A program made the position numbers and the translations under genes. This document shows, piece by piece, positions 51,026 to 58,916 of a DNA stretch of 64,000 nucleotides; the stretch's first letter is position 1, and each line of letters starts with the position of its first letter. Below the pieces are notes generated by a model, which made no database searches, was not told where the DNA came from, and saw nothing but the letters and a program-made list of their open reading frames with translations. The DNA lies in contig NZ_OCNE01000001.1 in assembly GCF_900230195.1 (NCBI RefSeq), forward strand, positions 496,001 to 560,000, read 5' to 3'. Origin of the DNA: Streptomyces zhaozhouensis. Its GTDB lineage: Bacteria > Actinomycetota > Actinomycetes > Streptomycetales > Streptomycetaceae.

Positions 51026-52194
51026 GCCGACACCTCGATCGTGGTGACCCACTTGGTCTGGAGCACGCCGGGCCGGTTGGGCGCGATGATCCGGGCGGGG
51101 AAGCCATGGTCGAGGGAGAGCACCTGGCCGTTGAGGCGCAGCGCCAGCAGCGTCAGGGGGTCGCGTACGAACTGCGGGGGCAGTTCGCTCACCCGGTAGC
51201 CGCCACGGCGCTGGAGCGACACCACCCGGGCGCTCGCCCCCGGCGGCGCCCCGACCAGCTCCAGCAGGTCGCGCACCCGCACGCCCGACCAGTCGGCGGT
51301 GGCGCTCCACCCCTCGACGCAGGCGATGGGGAGGCGCGCGCCGTGCTGCGGGAGTCGGCGCAGCTCCGCGAGCGACAGCTCGTGGGCGCGCGGCCCCGCC
51401 AGCCGCAACCGCCAGGTTTCGGGCGAGACTTCGCGGACACCGGCCTCGGCGGCGGTCCGGTTGATCGGCAGCCCCTGCGCCGAGCCGTCGGGGCGGCGCG
51501 GCGCCAGCAGCGTCACCCGGCGCAGCGGCGCCACCGTCTGCCCGGCGGTCACCAGTGTCACCGTTCCGACGGCCGCGCCGAGTCCGAGCAGCAGCGACCG
51601 GCGCTCGGGGCCGTCCGGGTCCCTTCCCTTCCCCCGCCAGTACGCGGCGATCGCCGGGGCCTGGACCGCCACGTGCAGCAGCGTCGCGCCGAGAAGCACC
51701 CAGGCCAACGCCCAGTGGACGGGCCGGAACGAGAAGGGCCAGGGGTACCACTGCACGATGTTGACCAGTCCGAGGAACACCTGGAGCAGGGCCGCGCCGA
51801 CCAGCACCGCCACGGAGAACCGTTCGAGCGCGTGGCGGAGGGAACGCACCGGGGGCAGGACGAAGAGCCGGGGGTAGACCACCCACAGCTTGACCAGGAG
51901 CAGCGGCACCAGGGCGAATCCGGTGATCACGTGCAGCCCCTGCGTCAACCGGTAACCCCACACCGGGCGGGTGGGCAACCGGGTGGCCAACCAGTCCCCC
52001 GGGCTCTGGAGGCCGTGGCTGACCAGTCCGGTAAGAAAGCAGACCAGTACTCCCGCGCCCAACCACCTGCCGACGGCGACGGCCGTGCGCGGGTCGTGCA
52101 GTCTGGTGGGGAACCAGTTGGTCGGGGCGCCGGCCCTCCTCAGCCTCCGCGACCACCGCGGCGGGGAGAAGCGCGTCAAGCCGGTGTCGTTCAC
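51022..52194 (-). CDS. Membrane-bound molybdopterin-dependent oxidoreductase (cytochrome b561-like + sulfite oxidase-like fusion)
   Basis: 390-residue fusion. Residues about 35-200 form four to five membrane segments with His residues placed as in b-type cytochromes (LTGLVSHGL, TQGLHVITG, RPVHWALAW, ATLLHVAVQ). Residues about 240-390 are a molybdopterin domain of the sulfite oxidase superfamily with the molybdenum-ligating Cys in IACVEGWSATADWSGVRV and the closing FPARIIAPNRPGVLQTKWV. It should pass electrons between the molybdenum centre and the quinone pool. GTG 52194 is preferred; GTG 52251 would add 19 Arg-rich residues. Substrate unknown. Confidence 0.83.
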   Translation of the reverse strand: MNDTGLTRFSPPRWSRRLRRAGAPTNWFPTRLHDPRTAVAVGRWLGAGVLVCFLTGLVSHGLQSPGDWLATRLPTRPVWGYRLTQGLHVITGFALVPLLLVKLWVVYPRLFVLPPVRSLRHALERFSVAVLVGAALLQVFLGLVNIVQWYPWPFSFRPVHWALAWVLLGATLLHVAVQAPAIAAYWRGKGRDPDGPERRSLLLGLGAAVGTVTLVTAGQTVAPLRRVTLLAPRRPDGSAQGLPINRTAAEAGVREVSPETWRLRLAGPRAHELSLAELRRLPQHGARLPIACVEGWSATADWSGVRVRDLLELVGAPPGASARVVSLQRRGGYRVSELPPQFVRDPLTLLALRLNGQVLSLDHGFPARIIAPNRPGVLQTKWVTTIEVSA

Positions 52195-52444
52195 CAGGTC
52201 ACGGTAGGCAGCCCGACGCGGCTGACGGGTCGTCCGACGGCAGGTCGCCACGACCGAGTCAGATTCATATCGTCACATCGGCGCATGAGATCATTTCCGA
52301 CCAGTCGGCGCCGTGCGCACGACTCCCCGCACGAACCGCTCCCCGCACGCCCGACCCCGCCCAACAGCGGCCGCGCACGGGCGGTGACTGAACGGAAGTC
52401 GGTGGGGTAGTGCGTCTGCGCGAGAGCGAGACGAGTGGGGAAGC

Positions 52445-53245
52445 ATGGAAATACCGACGTACGACGTGCCGCACACCGCGCGGGTCTACGACTACTACCT
52501 GGGCGGCAAGAGCCACTACGCGATAGACCGCCAGGCCGGGGACACCGTGCTGGGGGTCTGGCCGGGCGCGCGGGCGGCGGCACGGACCAACCGGCAGTTC
52601 ATGCACCGCGCGGTGCGCTTCCTGGGGCAGCGCGGCGTGCGCCAGTTCCTCGACATCGGGACCGGCATCCCGACCGAGCCGAACCTGCACCAGGTCGCCC
52701 AGTCCGTCGCCCCCGACTCGCGGGTGGTCTACGTCGACAAGGACCCGCTGGTGCTGACCTACGCGGACGCGCTCATGCGCAGCGCGCCCGAGGGCCGCAC
52801 GCTCTATGTGGAGGCCGACGTCTCGGCCGGCCACGAGCGCATCCTCGACCAGGCCTTCGAGGTACTGGACCGCGACCGGCCGGTGGCGCTCTCGCTGGTG
52901 GCGCTGCTGCACTTCGTCCCCGACGAGCAGGGGGCGCGCGAGGTCGTCGGCGCGCTGCTGGACGCGCTTCCCTCGGGCTCGGCGCTGGTGCTCTCGCACG
53001 GCACGCACGACTTCGACGCCACGGTGATGCTGCGGGTCGAGGAGATCTACCGGCAGGGCGGGATGGCCGCGCAGTCCAGGAGCCGCGAGGAGATCCTGCG
53101 TTTCTTCGACGGGTTGGAACTGGTGGAGCCCGGCATCGTCCCGCCGCACCTGTGGCGCCCCGACGAGCAGACCCAGCGGGAGACCGTGGAGGGCGACCTG
53201 GCCGCACTGGTCTCCATGTGGTCGGTGGTCGGCATCAAGCCGTAG
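52445..53245 (+). CDS. SAM-dependent methyltransferase, DUF574 family
   Basis: 266 residues matching the abundant Streptomyces DUF574 (Methyltransf_19) family: HTARVYDYYLGGKSHYAIDR at the start, FLDIGTGIPTEPNLHQVAQ (SAM site), VVYVDKDPLVLTYADALM, RPVALSLVALLHFVPD, and LSHGTHDFDA. Such genes are often near developmental regulators and their substrates are mostly unknown. ATG 52445 has a GGGGAAG ribosome site. It stands alone. Confidence 0.9.
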   Translation: MEIPTYDVPHTARVYDYYLGGKSHYAIDRQAGDTVLGVWPGARAAARTNRQFMHRAVRFLGQRGVRQFLDIGTGIPTEPNLHQVAQSVAPDSRVVYVDKDPLVLTYADALMRSAPEGRTLYVEADVSAGHERILDQAFEVLDRDRPVALSLVALLHFVPDEQGAREVVGALLDALPSGSALVLSHGTHDFDATVMLRVEEIYRQGGMAAQSRSREEILRFFDGLELVEPGIVPPHLWRPDEQTQRETVEGDLAALVSMWSVVGIKP

Positions 53246-53777
53246 CCCCGGACCGACACCCGGGCGCCGCGCTCGGCCGCGCACTGGTCAACCCGTGCGC
53301 CGCCGACGGGGAGCGCGGAGGTTAAGCACACGGGCGCGCCGGCGTACGACGGTCCCGCCCCGGCGGGCGGAGCGACGTCGCGACGGACGCGCGGGGCCGG
53401 GGCGGCGAGCGGCGCACTGTCGAACCCCCCGCTCCGCCGGCCGGCGCCCGCCGGCCGAGCGCCCCACGGCTCGGGACGCACCCGCGCGGCGCGGTCGCGC
53501 CCGGTTCCCATGCCCCGGGAGGGCGCGGCCGGTTCGGCCGGTTCGACGACCGGCGGGCGGCCGGTCCGGGCCCGTACGCCGCCGCGGCGGCCTCCGCGGC
53601 CCCGCCGCCGGTGATGAGAGCGAGGCCGAAGAGGGGGCCGCCCGCGTAGACGCAGGCCGGAGGGCACGCGACCATGTCGCCCCGTCCGCGGCCCGCCCGG
53701 CGCAGGCCTTCGGGACGACACCGCGCCGGGAGGAGAACGGCGACCGCGGGGCGGTGACAACGCTTCGAACCTTGGGC
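53246..53777. other. Gene-free stretch (532 bases)
   Basis: Only out-of-phase, Arg/Pro-rich reading frames occur here, on both strands, with no ribosome sites or recognisable protein motifs. I see no RNA structure or repeat that can be supported. Confidence 0.4.
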
Positions 53778-53796
53778 TAAGGTAAGGCTTGCCTTA
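53778..53796. promoter_or_regulatory. Iron box (DmdR/IdeR type)
   Basis: TAAGGTAAGGCTTGCCTTA resembles the actinobacterial iron box TTAGGTTAGGCTCACCTAA at 14 of 19 positions and contains the perfect palindrome GTAAGGC-TT-GCCTTAC. It lies 394 bases before the siderophore-interacting protein gene, with no other gene between. Confidence 0.75.
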
Positions 53797-53959
53797 CTGC
53801 CAGCCCAGTGGAACTACCTGCCGCACCATGCCGCCTACCAGTCACGTCGCGCCCGACGCAGTCCATCACACCGCACCCGGCCCGGCCCGTCCCGCGCCGG
53901 AGCCACTGCGCCTGACCAGCCCGGGGTTGACCACTGCGGGCGTGGTCACCTCACGTCTA

Positions 53960-54044
53960 ACCACCGCACGGTGCGACGTGACCACACCCACGGTGCGACG
54001 TGACCACCGCACGGTTCGACGCGACCACCCCACGGTGCGACGTG
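53960..54044. repeat. 21-bp tandem repeat in the leader of the siderophore gene
   Basis: Four units starting at 53960, 53981 (22 bases), 54003 and 54024. The consensus is ACCACCGCACGGTGCGACGTG, given here at its full 21 bases only as spacing: ACCACC-GCACGGTGCGA-CGTG. Each unit contains the small palindrome GCACGGTGC or a variant. They lie between the iron box and the gene start. Confidence 0.75.
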
Positions 54045-54190
54045 ACTATCCCGGCACCCGGGAGGCCCGGCGCGCCGGAGGGCCGGGGCGCTTCGTGCTC
54101 GCCGACACGCGTGCCGCTCGCCGCCGTTCCCCCGCTGACCGTCCCACCCCGGCAGACGCTGCCGTTCGTCGAGAAGGAGCTTGAGGGCCG

Positions 54191-55096
54191 ATGACGCTCA
54201 CCATTCACCGCGCACTGGTCACCGCGACCCGCCGGCTGACGCCCGGGATGGTCCGGATCACCCTGGGCGGCCCCGACCTGGCCGGATACCCGACAACCGG
54301 CGTGGGCGACGAGTACGTCAGGCTGTTCTTCCCGGCCGAGGGCACCCGCGAGCCCGAGCTGCCGACGCCCGCCGAGCGCGGCGGCTGGAGCTGGGACGAG
54401 GAGCAGCGGCCGGCGCCGATGCGGACGTACACCATCCGTGGCGTCGACCCCGAGGCCGGCACGGTGGACATCGACTTCGTGGTCCACGACGGCGGGATCG
54501 CCGCCGCCTGGGCGCTGGCCGCCGCGCCGGGCGACGCGGTCGGGATGACCTCGCCGACCGGCCTCTACAAGCGCCCGGCGGAGGCGCGTTGGCAGATCCT
54601 GGTGGCAGACGCCGCGGGCCTGCCCGCCGCCGCGCGGCTGGTGGCGCAGACCCCGCCCGGCGTGCGCACCCGGGTCGTGCTCGAGGTCGTCGACCCGCGC
54701 CACCGGCAGCCGATCAGCCTCGGCGACCCGGAGCGCGACGCGGAGGAACTGACCGTGGAGTGGCTCTACGCGGGGAACGGGCACACCCCGTCGCGGCTGG
54801 ACGCCGTGATCCGCGACCTCGAACTTCCCGAGGAGCCCGGCTATCTTTGGTTCGCCGGCGAGACCGGCGTGATGCGCGCGGTCCGCAAGAACCTCCGTCA
54901 CCAGCGCGGGCTGCCCAACGGCAGCTACTCCACGGTCGGTTACTGGACGCTGAGGGCCGAGGAGCTGCGCCGGCGCTGGGACGCGCTGGACGAGGAGACC
55001 CGCGCGCACCTCTACCGGATGTGGGAGGACGAGACGCGGGACATCGAGGAGATCACCGACGACTACCACGCGCGGCTGGAGCGGCTCGGGCTCTGA
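54191..55096 (+). CDS. Siderophore-interacting protein (ferric-siderophore reductase, SIP/ViuB family)
   Basis: 301-residue FAD enzyme that reduces ferric siderophores in the cytoplasm. FAD-binding motif PMRTYTIRGVDPEAGTVDIDF (residues about 77-97), second flavin contact GVGDEYVRLFFP, GDAVGMTSPTGLY, and the C-terminal SIP domain AGETGVMRAVRKNLRHQRGLP followed by GYWTLRAEE. A GGAG site precedes ATG 54191. Iron repression is expected through the upstream iron box. A very stable hairpin follows the stop. Confidence 0.9.
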   Translation: MTLTIHRALVTATRRLTPGMVRITLGGPDLAGYPTTGVGDEYVRLFFPAEGTREPELPTPAERGGWSWDEEQRPAPMRTYTIRGVDPEAGTVDIDFVVHDGGIAAAWALAAAPGDAVGMTSPTGLYKRPAEARWQILVADAAGLPAAARLVAQTPPGVRTRVVLEVVDPRHRQPISLGDPERDAEELTVEWLYAGNGHTPSRLDAVIRDLELPEEPGYLWFAGETGVMRAVRKNLRHQRGLPNGSYSTVGYWTLRAEELRRRWDALDEETRAHLYRMWEDETRDIEEITDDYHARLERLGL

Positions 55097-55110
55097 ACGC
55101 CACACGTGGC

Positions 55111-55141
55111 GAAGCGCGCTGACGGCCCGTCAGCGCGCTTC
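55111..55141. terminator. Bidirectional terminator with a 14-bp perfect stem
   Basis: GAAGCGCGCTGACG (55111-55124), GCC loop, exact complement 55128-55141. It serves the siderophore gene on the plus strand and lies partly inside the end of the zinc-ribbon gene (its stop is 55130-55132) on the minus strand. Confidence 0.85.
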
Positions 55142-55363
55142 GGGATCCCAGGTGAAGTGGCAGCCACGGCACTCGCGGTAGCCGTTCAGCCGGTCGTCCG
55201 ACTCCACGACCCGGCTGAAGAAGCCGCCGCAGGAGGGGCAGTTTCTACCACCGCGCCTCTTCCGCGGAAAGCGCGCCCCCTGCCAGTTGTCCAGTTTCGC
55301 CGCCACCCATACGGTCAGAGCCACCAACACGGCCATGGACACGACGACGACGGCGACGACCAC
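55130..55363 (-). CDS. Small membrane-anchored zinc-ribbon protein
   Basis: 77 residues: one N-terminal membrane segment (VVAVVVVSMAVLVALTVWVAA), a basic linker (RFPRKRRGGR) and a zinc ribbon with CPSC and CRGC. GTG 55363 is preceded by GGGGGAG. Function unknown. The last four codons and the stop lie in the terminator stem. Confidence 0.72.
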   Translation of the reverse strand: MVVAVVVVSMAVLVALTVWVAAKLDNWQGARFPRKRRGGRNCPSCGGFFSRVVESDDRLNGYRECRGCHFTWDPEAR

Positions 55364-55490
55364 CCTGCGCTCCCCCGGTTACCACTGCTGCTTGCCAGTG
55401 TGACGAACGAGAGCATCGTGGCAGGTGGTCAACCGACCTGCCACCCGGGGCGGCGGTCAGGCCCCGGCGGCCGGGGCCCGACCGGCCGGC

Positions 55491-56456
55491 TCAGTCCACC
55501 GAGGGCGTCGACCCGTCCCAGTGCAGCGGCGTCACATACATGCCGCGCACCAGCGGGTCCTCGGAGAGCACCCCGTGGAAGGCGAGCCAGTCGCCGTCCT
55601 CGCCCGGGATCACGTCCTGGCCGCCGGGGCCGACGATGCCGGTGTTGTCGGTGTTCATCAGCGGCTCGTCGGACTTGGTGAACGGCCCGGTCAAGGCCGG
55701 CGCGGTGGCGTAGCCGGTGAAGTAGCTGCCGTCGCCGTAGAAGCCGGCCGAGTAGAACAGCACGTAGTCGCCGTCCCGCTTGACCAGTGTCGGAGCCTCG
55801 ATGAGCCCGCCCTCCTCGGGGCGGTCCTGCTTGAGCAGTTGCACCCGGTCGCCGGCGAACGCCAGCCCGTCCGGGGTGAGTTGCTGGAGGTAGATCCAGG
55901 TGTCGACGCCGACCGCGTTGCCGTCGTTCTTGTACAGCAGGTAAGGCGTGCCGTCGTCGTCGGTGAAGGTGGTCGCGTCGATCGCGCCGCCCTCGTCGGC
56001 CGGGCAGACCAGTGGTCCGTCGCCGACCGGGGTGAAGGGACCGCCCGGGGTGTCGGAGACGGCCGTGCCGACACACTGCCGCTCGGAGGCAGTGTCCCTG
56101 GCCGTGTAGTACATGACATAGCTGCCGTCCGGCTGGGCCGCGACCTCCGGCGCCCAGGTCAGCCCGGTGCGCGCCCAGTCGCCGAGCTCGGGCAGCGCGT
56201 CCGCCTGCCGCGTCCAGGGCCCCTCGGGCGAGGTCGCGCTGGCGGTCTGCACGTTGCCGCCGGCCGACGAGTTGGTGGCGTACGCCCACAACTCGCCGTC
56301 GGCGACCACCACGTCGGGGTCGGGGAAGTCGGTGTCGATGACCAGTCGGGGCGCGGCCGCGGCCTGCGCGGTCGGCGCGGTGGGCACCAGCGCGGCCAGC
56401 GCGAGCGCGCCGGCGGCGGTGAGGGAGCGTCGGGCGGAGGGAGACATCCGGGACAT
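55491..56456 (-). CDS. Secreted glycoside hydrolase, GH43-like
   Basis: 321-residue five-bladed beta-propeller enzyme with a Sec signal (cleavage after AQA about residue 32). GH43 residues can be placed: catalytic base Asp in DTDFPDPDVV, pKa-modulating Asp in AIDATTFTDDDGTPYLLYKND (in parts) and acid Glu in LIEAPTLVKRDGDYVLFYSAG. It likely cleaves arabinan, xylan or galactan side chains outside the cell. AGGAG is seven bases before ATG 56456. The 236-base region upstream holds CCAACGTTTTCCAACG, which may include a LacI-type site. Confidence 0.85.
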   Translation of the reverse strand: MSRMSPSARRSLTAAGALALAALVPTAPTAQAAAAPRLVIDTDFPDPDVVVADGELWAYATNSSAGGNVQTASATSPEGPWTRQADALPELGDWARTGLTWAPEVAAQPDGSYVMYYTARDTASERQCVGTAVSDTPGGPFTPVGDGPLVCPADEGGAIDATTFTDDDGTPYLLYKNDGNAVGVDTWIYLQQLTPDGLAFAGDRVQLLKQDRPEEGGLIEAPTLVKRDGDYVLFYSAGFYGDGSYFTGYATAPALTGPFTKSDEPLMNTDNTGIVGPGGQDVIPGEDGDWLAFHGVLSEDPLVRGMYVTPLHWDGSTPSVD

Positions 56457-56692
56457 GGTGCGGCTCCTGGGGGAACGGAGAGGGTCAGTCTCGGGTTCGG
56501 TCCTGCCGTGTCCACCGGCCGACCGGGACCGGCAACCAACGTTTTCCAACGATGTACAACACGGCCGCCCATAGAACAACACAGCCGCCGAGCGCGTGTC
56601 CATACCCGCGCACGCCCCGAATGGGCGGGCGCCGCACCGCGAGGGCGGCGCCCGCCCGGTGCGCGACGCCGCCCCCGGGCGCCCCGCGGGGC

Positions 56693-57814
56693 TCAGTCGA
56701 CGGCCACCCGCGCCGACTCGGGCACCGGCGCCGGCCGCGCGCACGCGCTCTCGACGGCCACCACGCGTTCCTCCTCGGCCGCCCGCAGCAACGCCTCCAT
56801 CACCTCCAGCACATGCAGCGCCACCTCGCCGTCCGCCCGCGCGGCGCCGTCCGTGCGCACCGCGCGCGCCAGGTCGGCGAGGCCGAGGCCGCGCCCGGCC
56901 GCCGCGTAACCGTGGGTCAGCGGCACGTCGGCCCACTCGCGCGCGGCCCGGGTGGACAACCGCACCGGCCCCTCGAAGGTGTTGGGGTCAGGCACCGAGA
57001 CGCTGCCGGCCGTGCCGTGCACCTCGATCCGCGGCAGCTCGTGGCCGACCACGTCGAAGCTCATCACCACGGTGCTCAACGCGCCGCCCCGGTGCCGCAG
57101 CACGCCGGTGACGTGGGTGGCCACGTCGACGGGGAAGCGTTCCCCGGCGCGCGGCCCCGAGCCGATCGTCCGCTCCCCGCCGCTGCGCACCGCGCCGCCG
57201 GTCACGGCGGCGACCGGGCCCAACAGCTGGACCAGCGCGGTCAGATAGTAGGGCCCCATGTCGAACAGCGGGCCGCCGCCCGGCTGGTAGTAGAAGTCGG
57301 GGTCGGGGTGCCAGCGTTCGTGCCCGGGGCAGGCGAAGAAGGCGGTGGCGGCGACGGGTTGGCCGATCCGGCCGGCGTCGACCAGGGCGCGCGCGGTCTG
57401 CGTGCCGCGCCCCAGCACGGTGTCCGGCGCGGAGCCGACCCGCACCCCGGCGCCGCGCGCGGCGGCGAGCACCTCACGCGCCTCGACGACGGTGGCGGCG
57501 AGCGGCTTCTCGCCGTAGACGTGCTTGCCGCCGGCGATCGCCGCGAGCGCAACGGACGCGTGGGCGGCGGGGACGGTCAGGTTGAGGACGGCGTCCACGT
57601 CGTCCGCCGCGTACACCTCCTCGGGCGTCGTGGCGCGGACGCCCTCGCGGCCGCCGACGGCGCCGGCGGCCCGTGCCGGGTCGAGGTCGGCGACGGCCAC
57701 CAGCCGCACGCCGGCCGCCGCGCCGTGCTCGTCGAAGTACCGCAGGTACTGGCCGCTGATCGCGCCGGCGCCGACGACGCCGACGCGCAGCGGCGCGTGC
57801 GACGAGACGTTCAA
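56693..57814 (-). CDS. Gfo/Idh/MocA-family oxidoreductase
   Basis: 373-residue NAD(P)-dependent sugar oxidoreductase. Rossmann motif VGVVGAGAISGQYLRYF at residues 10-26, the diagnostic EKP motif in HVYGEKPLA, and the C-terminal open-sheet domain (PDFYYQPGGGPLFDMGPYYLTALVQLLGP in parts). The reading frame begins with TTG at 57814, overlapping the ThuA stop (TTGA); no ATG or GTG is available nearer. Pairs of ThuA and Gfo/Idh/MocA proteins are known in trehalose and other sugar utilisation clusters. Confidence 0.88.
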   Translation of the reverse strand: MNVSSHAPLRVGVVGAGAISGQYLRYFDEHGAAAGVRLVAVADLDPARAAGAVGGREGVRATTPEEVYAADDVDAVLNLTVPAAHASVALAAIAGGKHVYGEKPLAATVVEAREVLAAARGAGVRVGSAPDTVLGRGTQTARALVDAGRIGQPVAATAFFACPGHERWHPDPDFYYQPGGGPLFDMGPYYLTALVQLLGPVAAVTGGAVRSGGERTIGSGPRAGERFPVDVATHVTGVLRHRGGALSTVVMSFDVVGHELPRIEVHGTAGSVSVPDPNTFEGPVRLSTRAAREWADVPLTHGYAAAGRGLGLADLARAVRTDGAARADGEVALHVLEVMEALLRAAEEERVVAVESACARPAPVPESARVAVD

Positions 57815-58494
57815 CGGGCCGCCCACAGCAGCCCCCTCTCGGTCAGCGTGCGCACGGTGTCGTCGGTGAGGTCGTCGGGCTTGTGGCCGATCGTGCTCAC
57901 GAAGACCCGTCCCGCGCCCCAGCGCCGCGTCCAGACGGCGGGGCAGGTGACGCCCCGGGACTCCTCGGGGACGTCCTGGTCGGTGGCGGAGAAGGTGGTC
58001 GTGGCCAGTACGTCGACGGAGGGGTCGGTGTGGACCAGGTACTGCTCGGTGTGGAGCGGGATCTGGCCGGGCAGCCCGGCGACGACCGGGTGGTCGGCCC
58101 GGTCTGGCCGCACGTCCACCGTGTGGTCGAGCCAGCGCTCGGGGTGCATGACGAACTGACCACCGGTCAGCCACTGGTAACGGGTGTTCGCGCGGAACGC
58201 GTCGCAGATCCCGCCGTGCCACCCGGCCAGCCCGGTGCCGGCACGCACGGCGGCGGCCAGTCCCTCCGTCTGCTCGGGGGTGATCTCGCCCATGGTCCAG
58301 CACTGGACGACCAGATCGGTCGCGGCGAGCGCGTCCGCGTCCAGGTAGGCGTCGAGGCTGTCGGAGACGGTCACCTCGAAGCCCTGGTCACGCAGGAAGG
58401 GGAGGAACAGGTCGGTGGTCTCGACCGGGGCATGGCCCTCCCAGCCGCCCCGGATCACCAGGGCCCGGCGGGGTTGCGCGGCGGTTGACGTCAT
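57811..58494 (-). CDS. ThuA-like domain protein
   Basis: 227-residue protein with a class I glutamine amidotransferase-like fold. Landmarks: RALVIRGGWEGHAPVETTDLF at the start, LVVQCWTMGEITPEQ, LAGWHGGICDAFRANTRYQWLTGGQFV (parts) and WGAGRVFVSTIGHKPDDL. ThuA proteins act in sugar metabolism, often as trehalose or keto-sugar utilisation partners of oxidoreductases. GGAG lies five bases before ATG 58494. First gene of a two-gene operon with the Gfo/Idh/MocA gene, divergent from the GH38-like gene. Confidence 0.86.
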   Translation of the reverse strand: MTSTAAQPRRALVIRGGWEGHAPVETTDLFLPFLRDQGFEVTVSDSLDAYLDADALAATDLVVQCWTMGEITPEQTEGLAAAVRAGTGLAGWHGGICDAFRANTRYQWLTGGQFVMHPERWLDHTVDVRPDRADHPVVAGLPGQIPLHTEQYLVHTDPSVDVLATTTFSATDQDVPEESRGVTCPAVWTRRWGAGRVFVSTIGHKPDDLTDDTVRTLTERGLLWAAR

Positions 58495-58916
58495 GCGGAC
58501 TCCGTTCGACGGATACGAGGTCGGGCCGGTCACGCGGGACGGACGGCCGGGGCGGCGCTTCGACGCCTGACCCTCGGGCGCCTCGGACCCCTTCGGCTCG
58601 GCCGGGACCGGGCGCGAGGCCAGGCGCGCGCGGATGGCGCACCCGCCGTACCCGCCACACCCGTCCGAAAGCGCTTGCCGGGACAACTCCGCCCATCCTT
58701 CACGCTGGCCGCCGCCGGTGACGAGAGCGCCGAAGCGGGTGTGACAAGGTGCACATAAGGGTTTGAAAGTTGACCGGTCGCGCCCATCCTTGCCCCATCG
58801 GGCTTTCCCCGCGCGCGCCTTCGTGCTGTGTGAACGAGTCCGGTCCGGCCCATTGCCGCGGTCTCGGGCGGGGCTTCATGCTGGAGATCGAACAGCCTCG
58901 CACATGGAGCACCACG
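58495..58916. promoter_or_regulatory. Divergent promoter region with LacI-type operator
   Basis: In this 422-base region CGAAAGCGCTTGCC (58666-58679) has a perfect AAGCGCTT core and the central CG typical of LacI-family operators. It could control both the ThuA operon and the GH38-like gene. No LacI gene is in the neighbourhood. The remainder shows only short out-of-phase frames. Confidence 0.6.

Noticed and set aside
53960..54044. 21-bp repeats considered as replication iterons
   Set aside because: No replication initiator gene or AT-rich melting region nearby.
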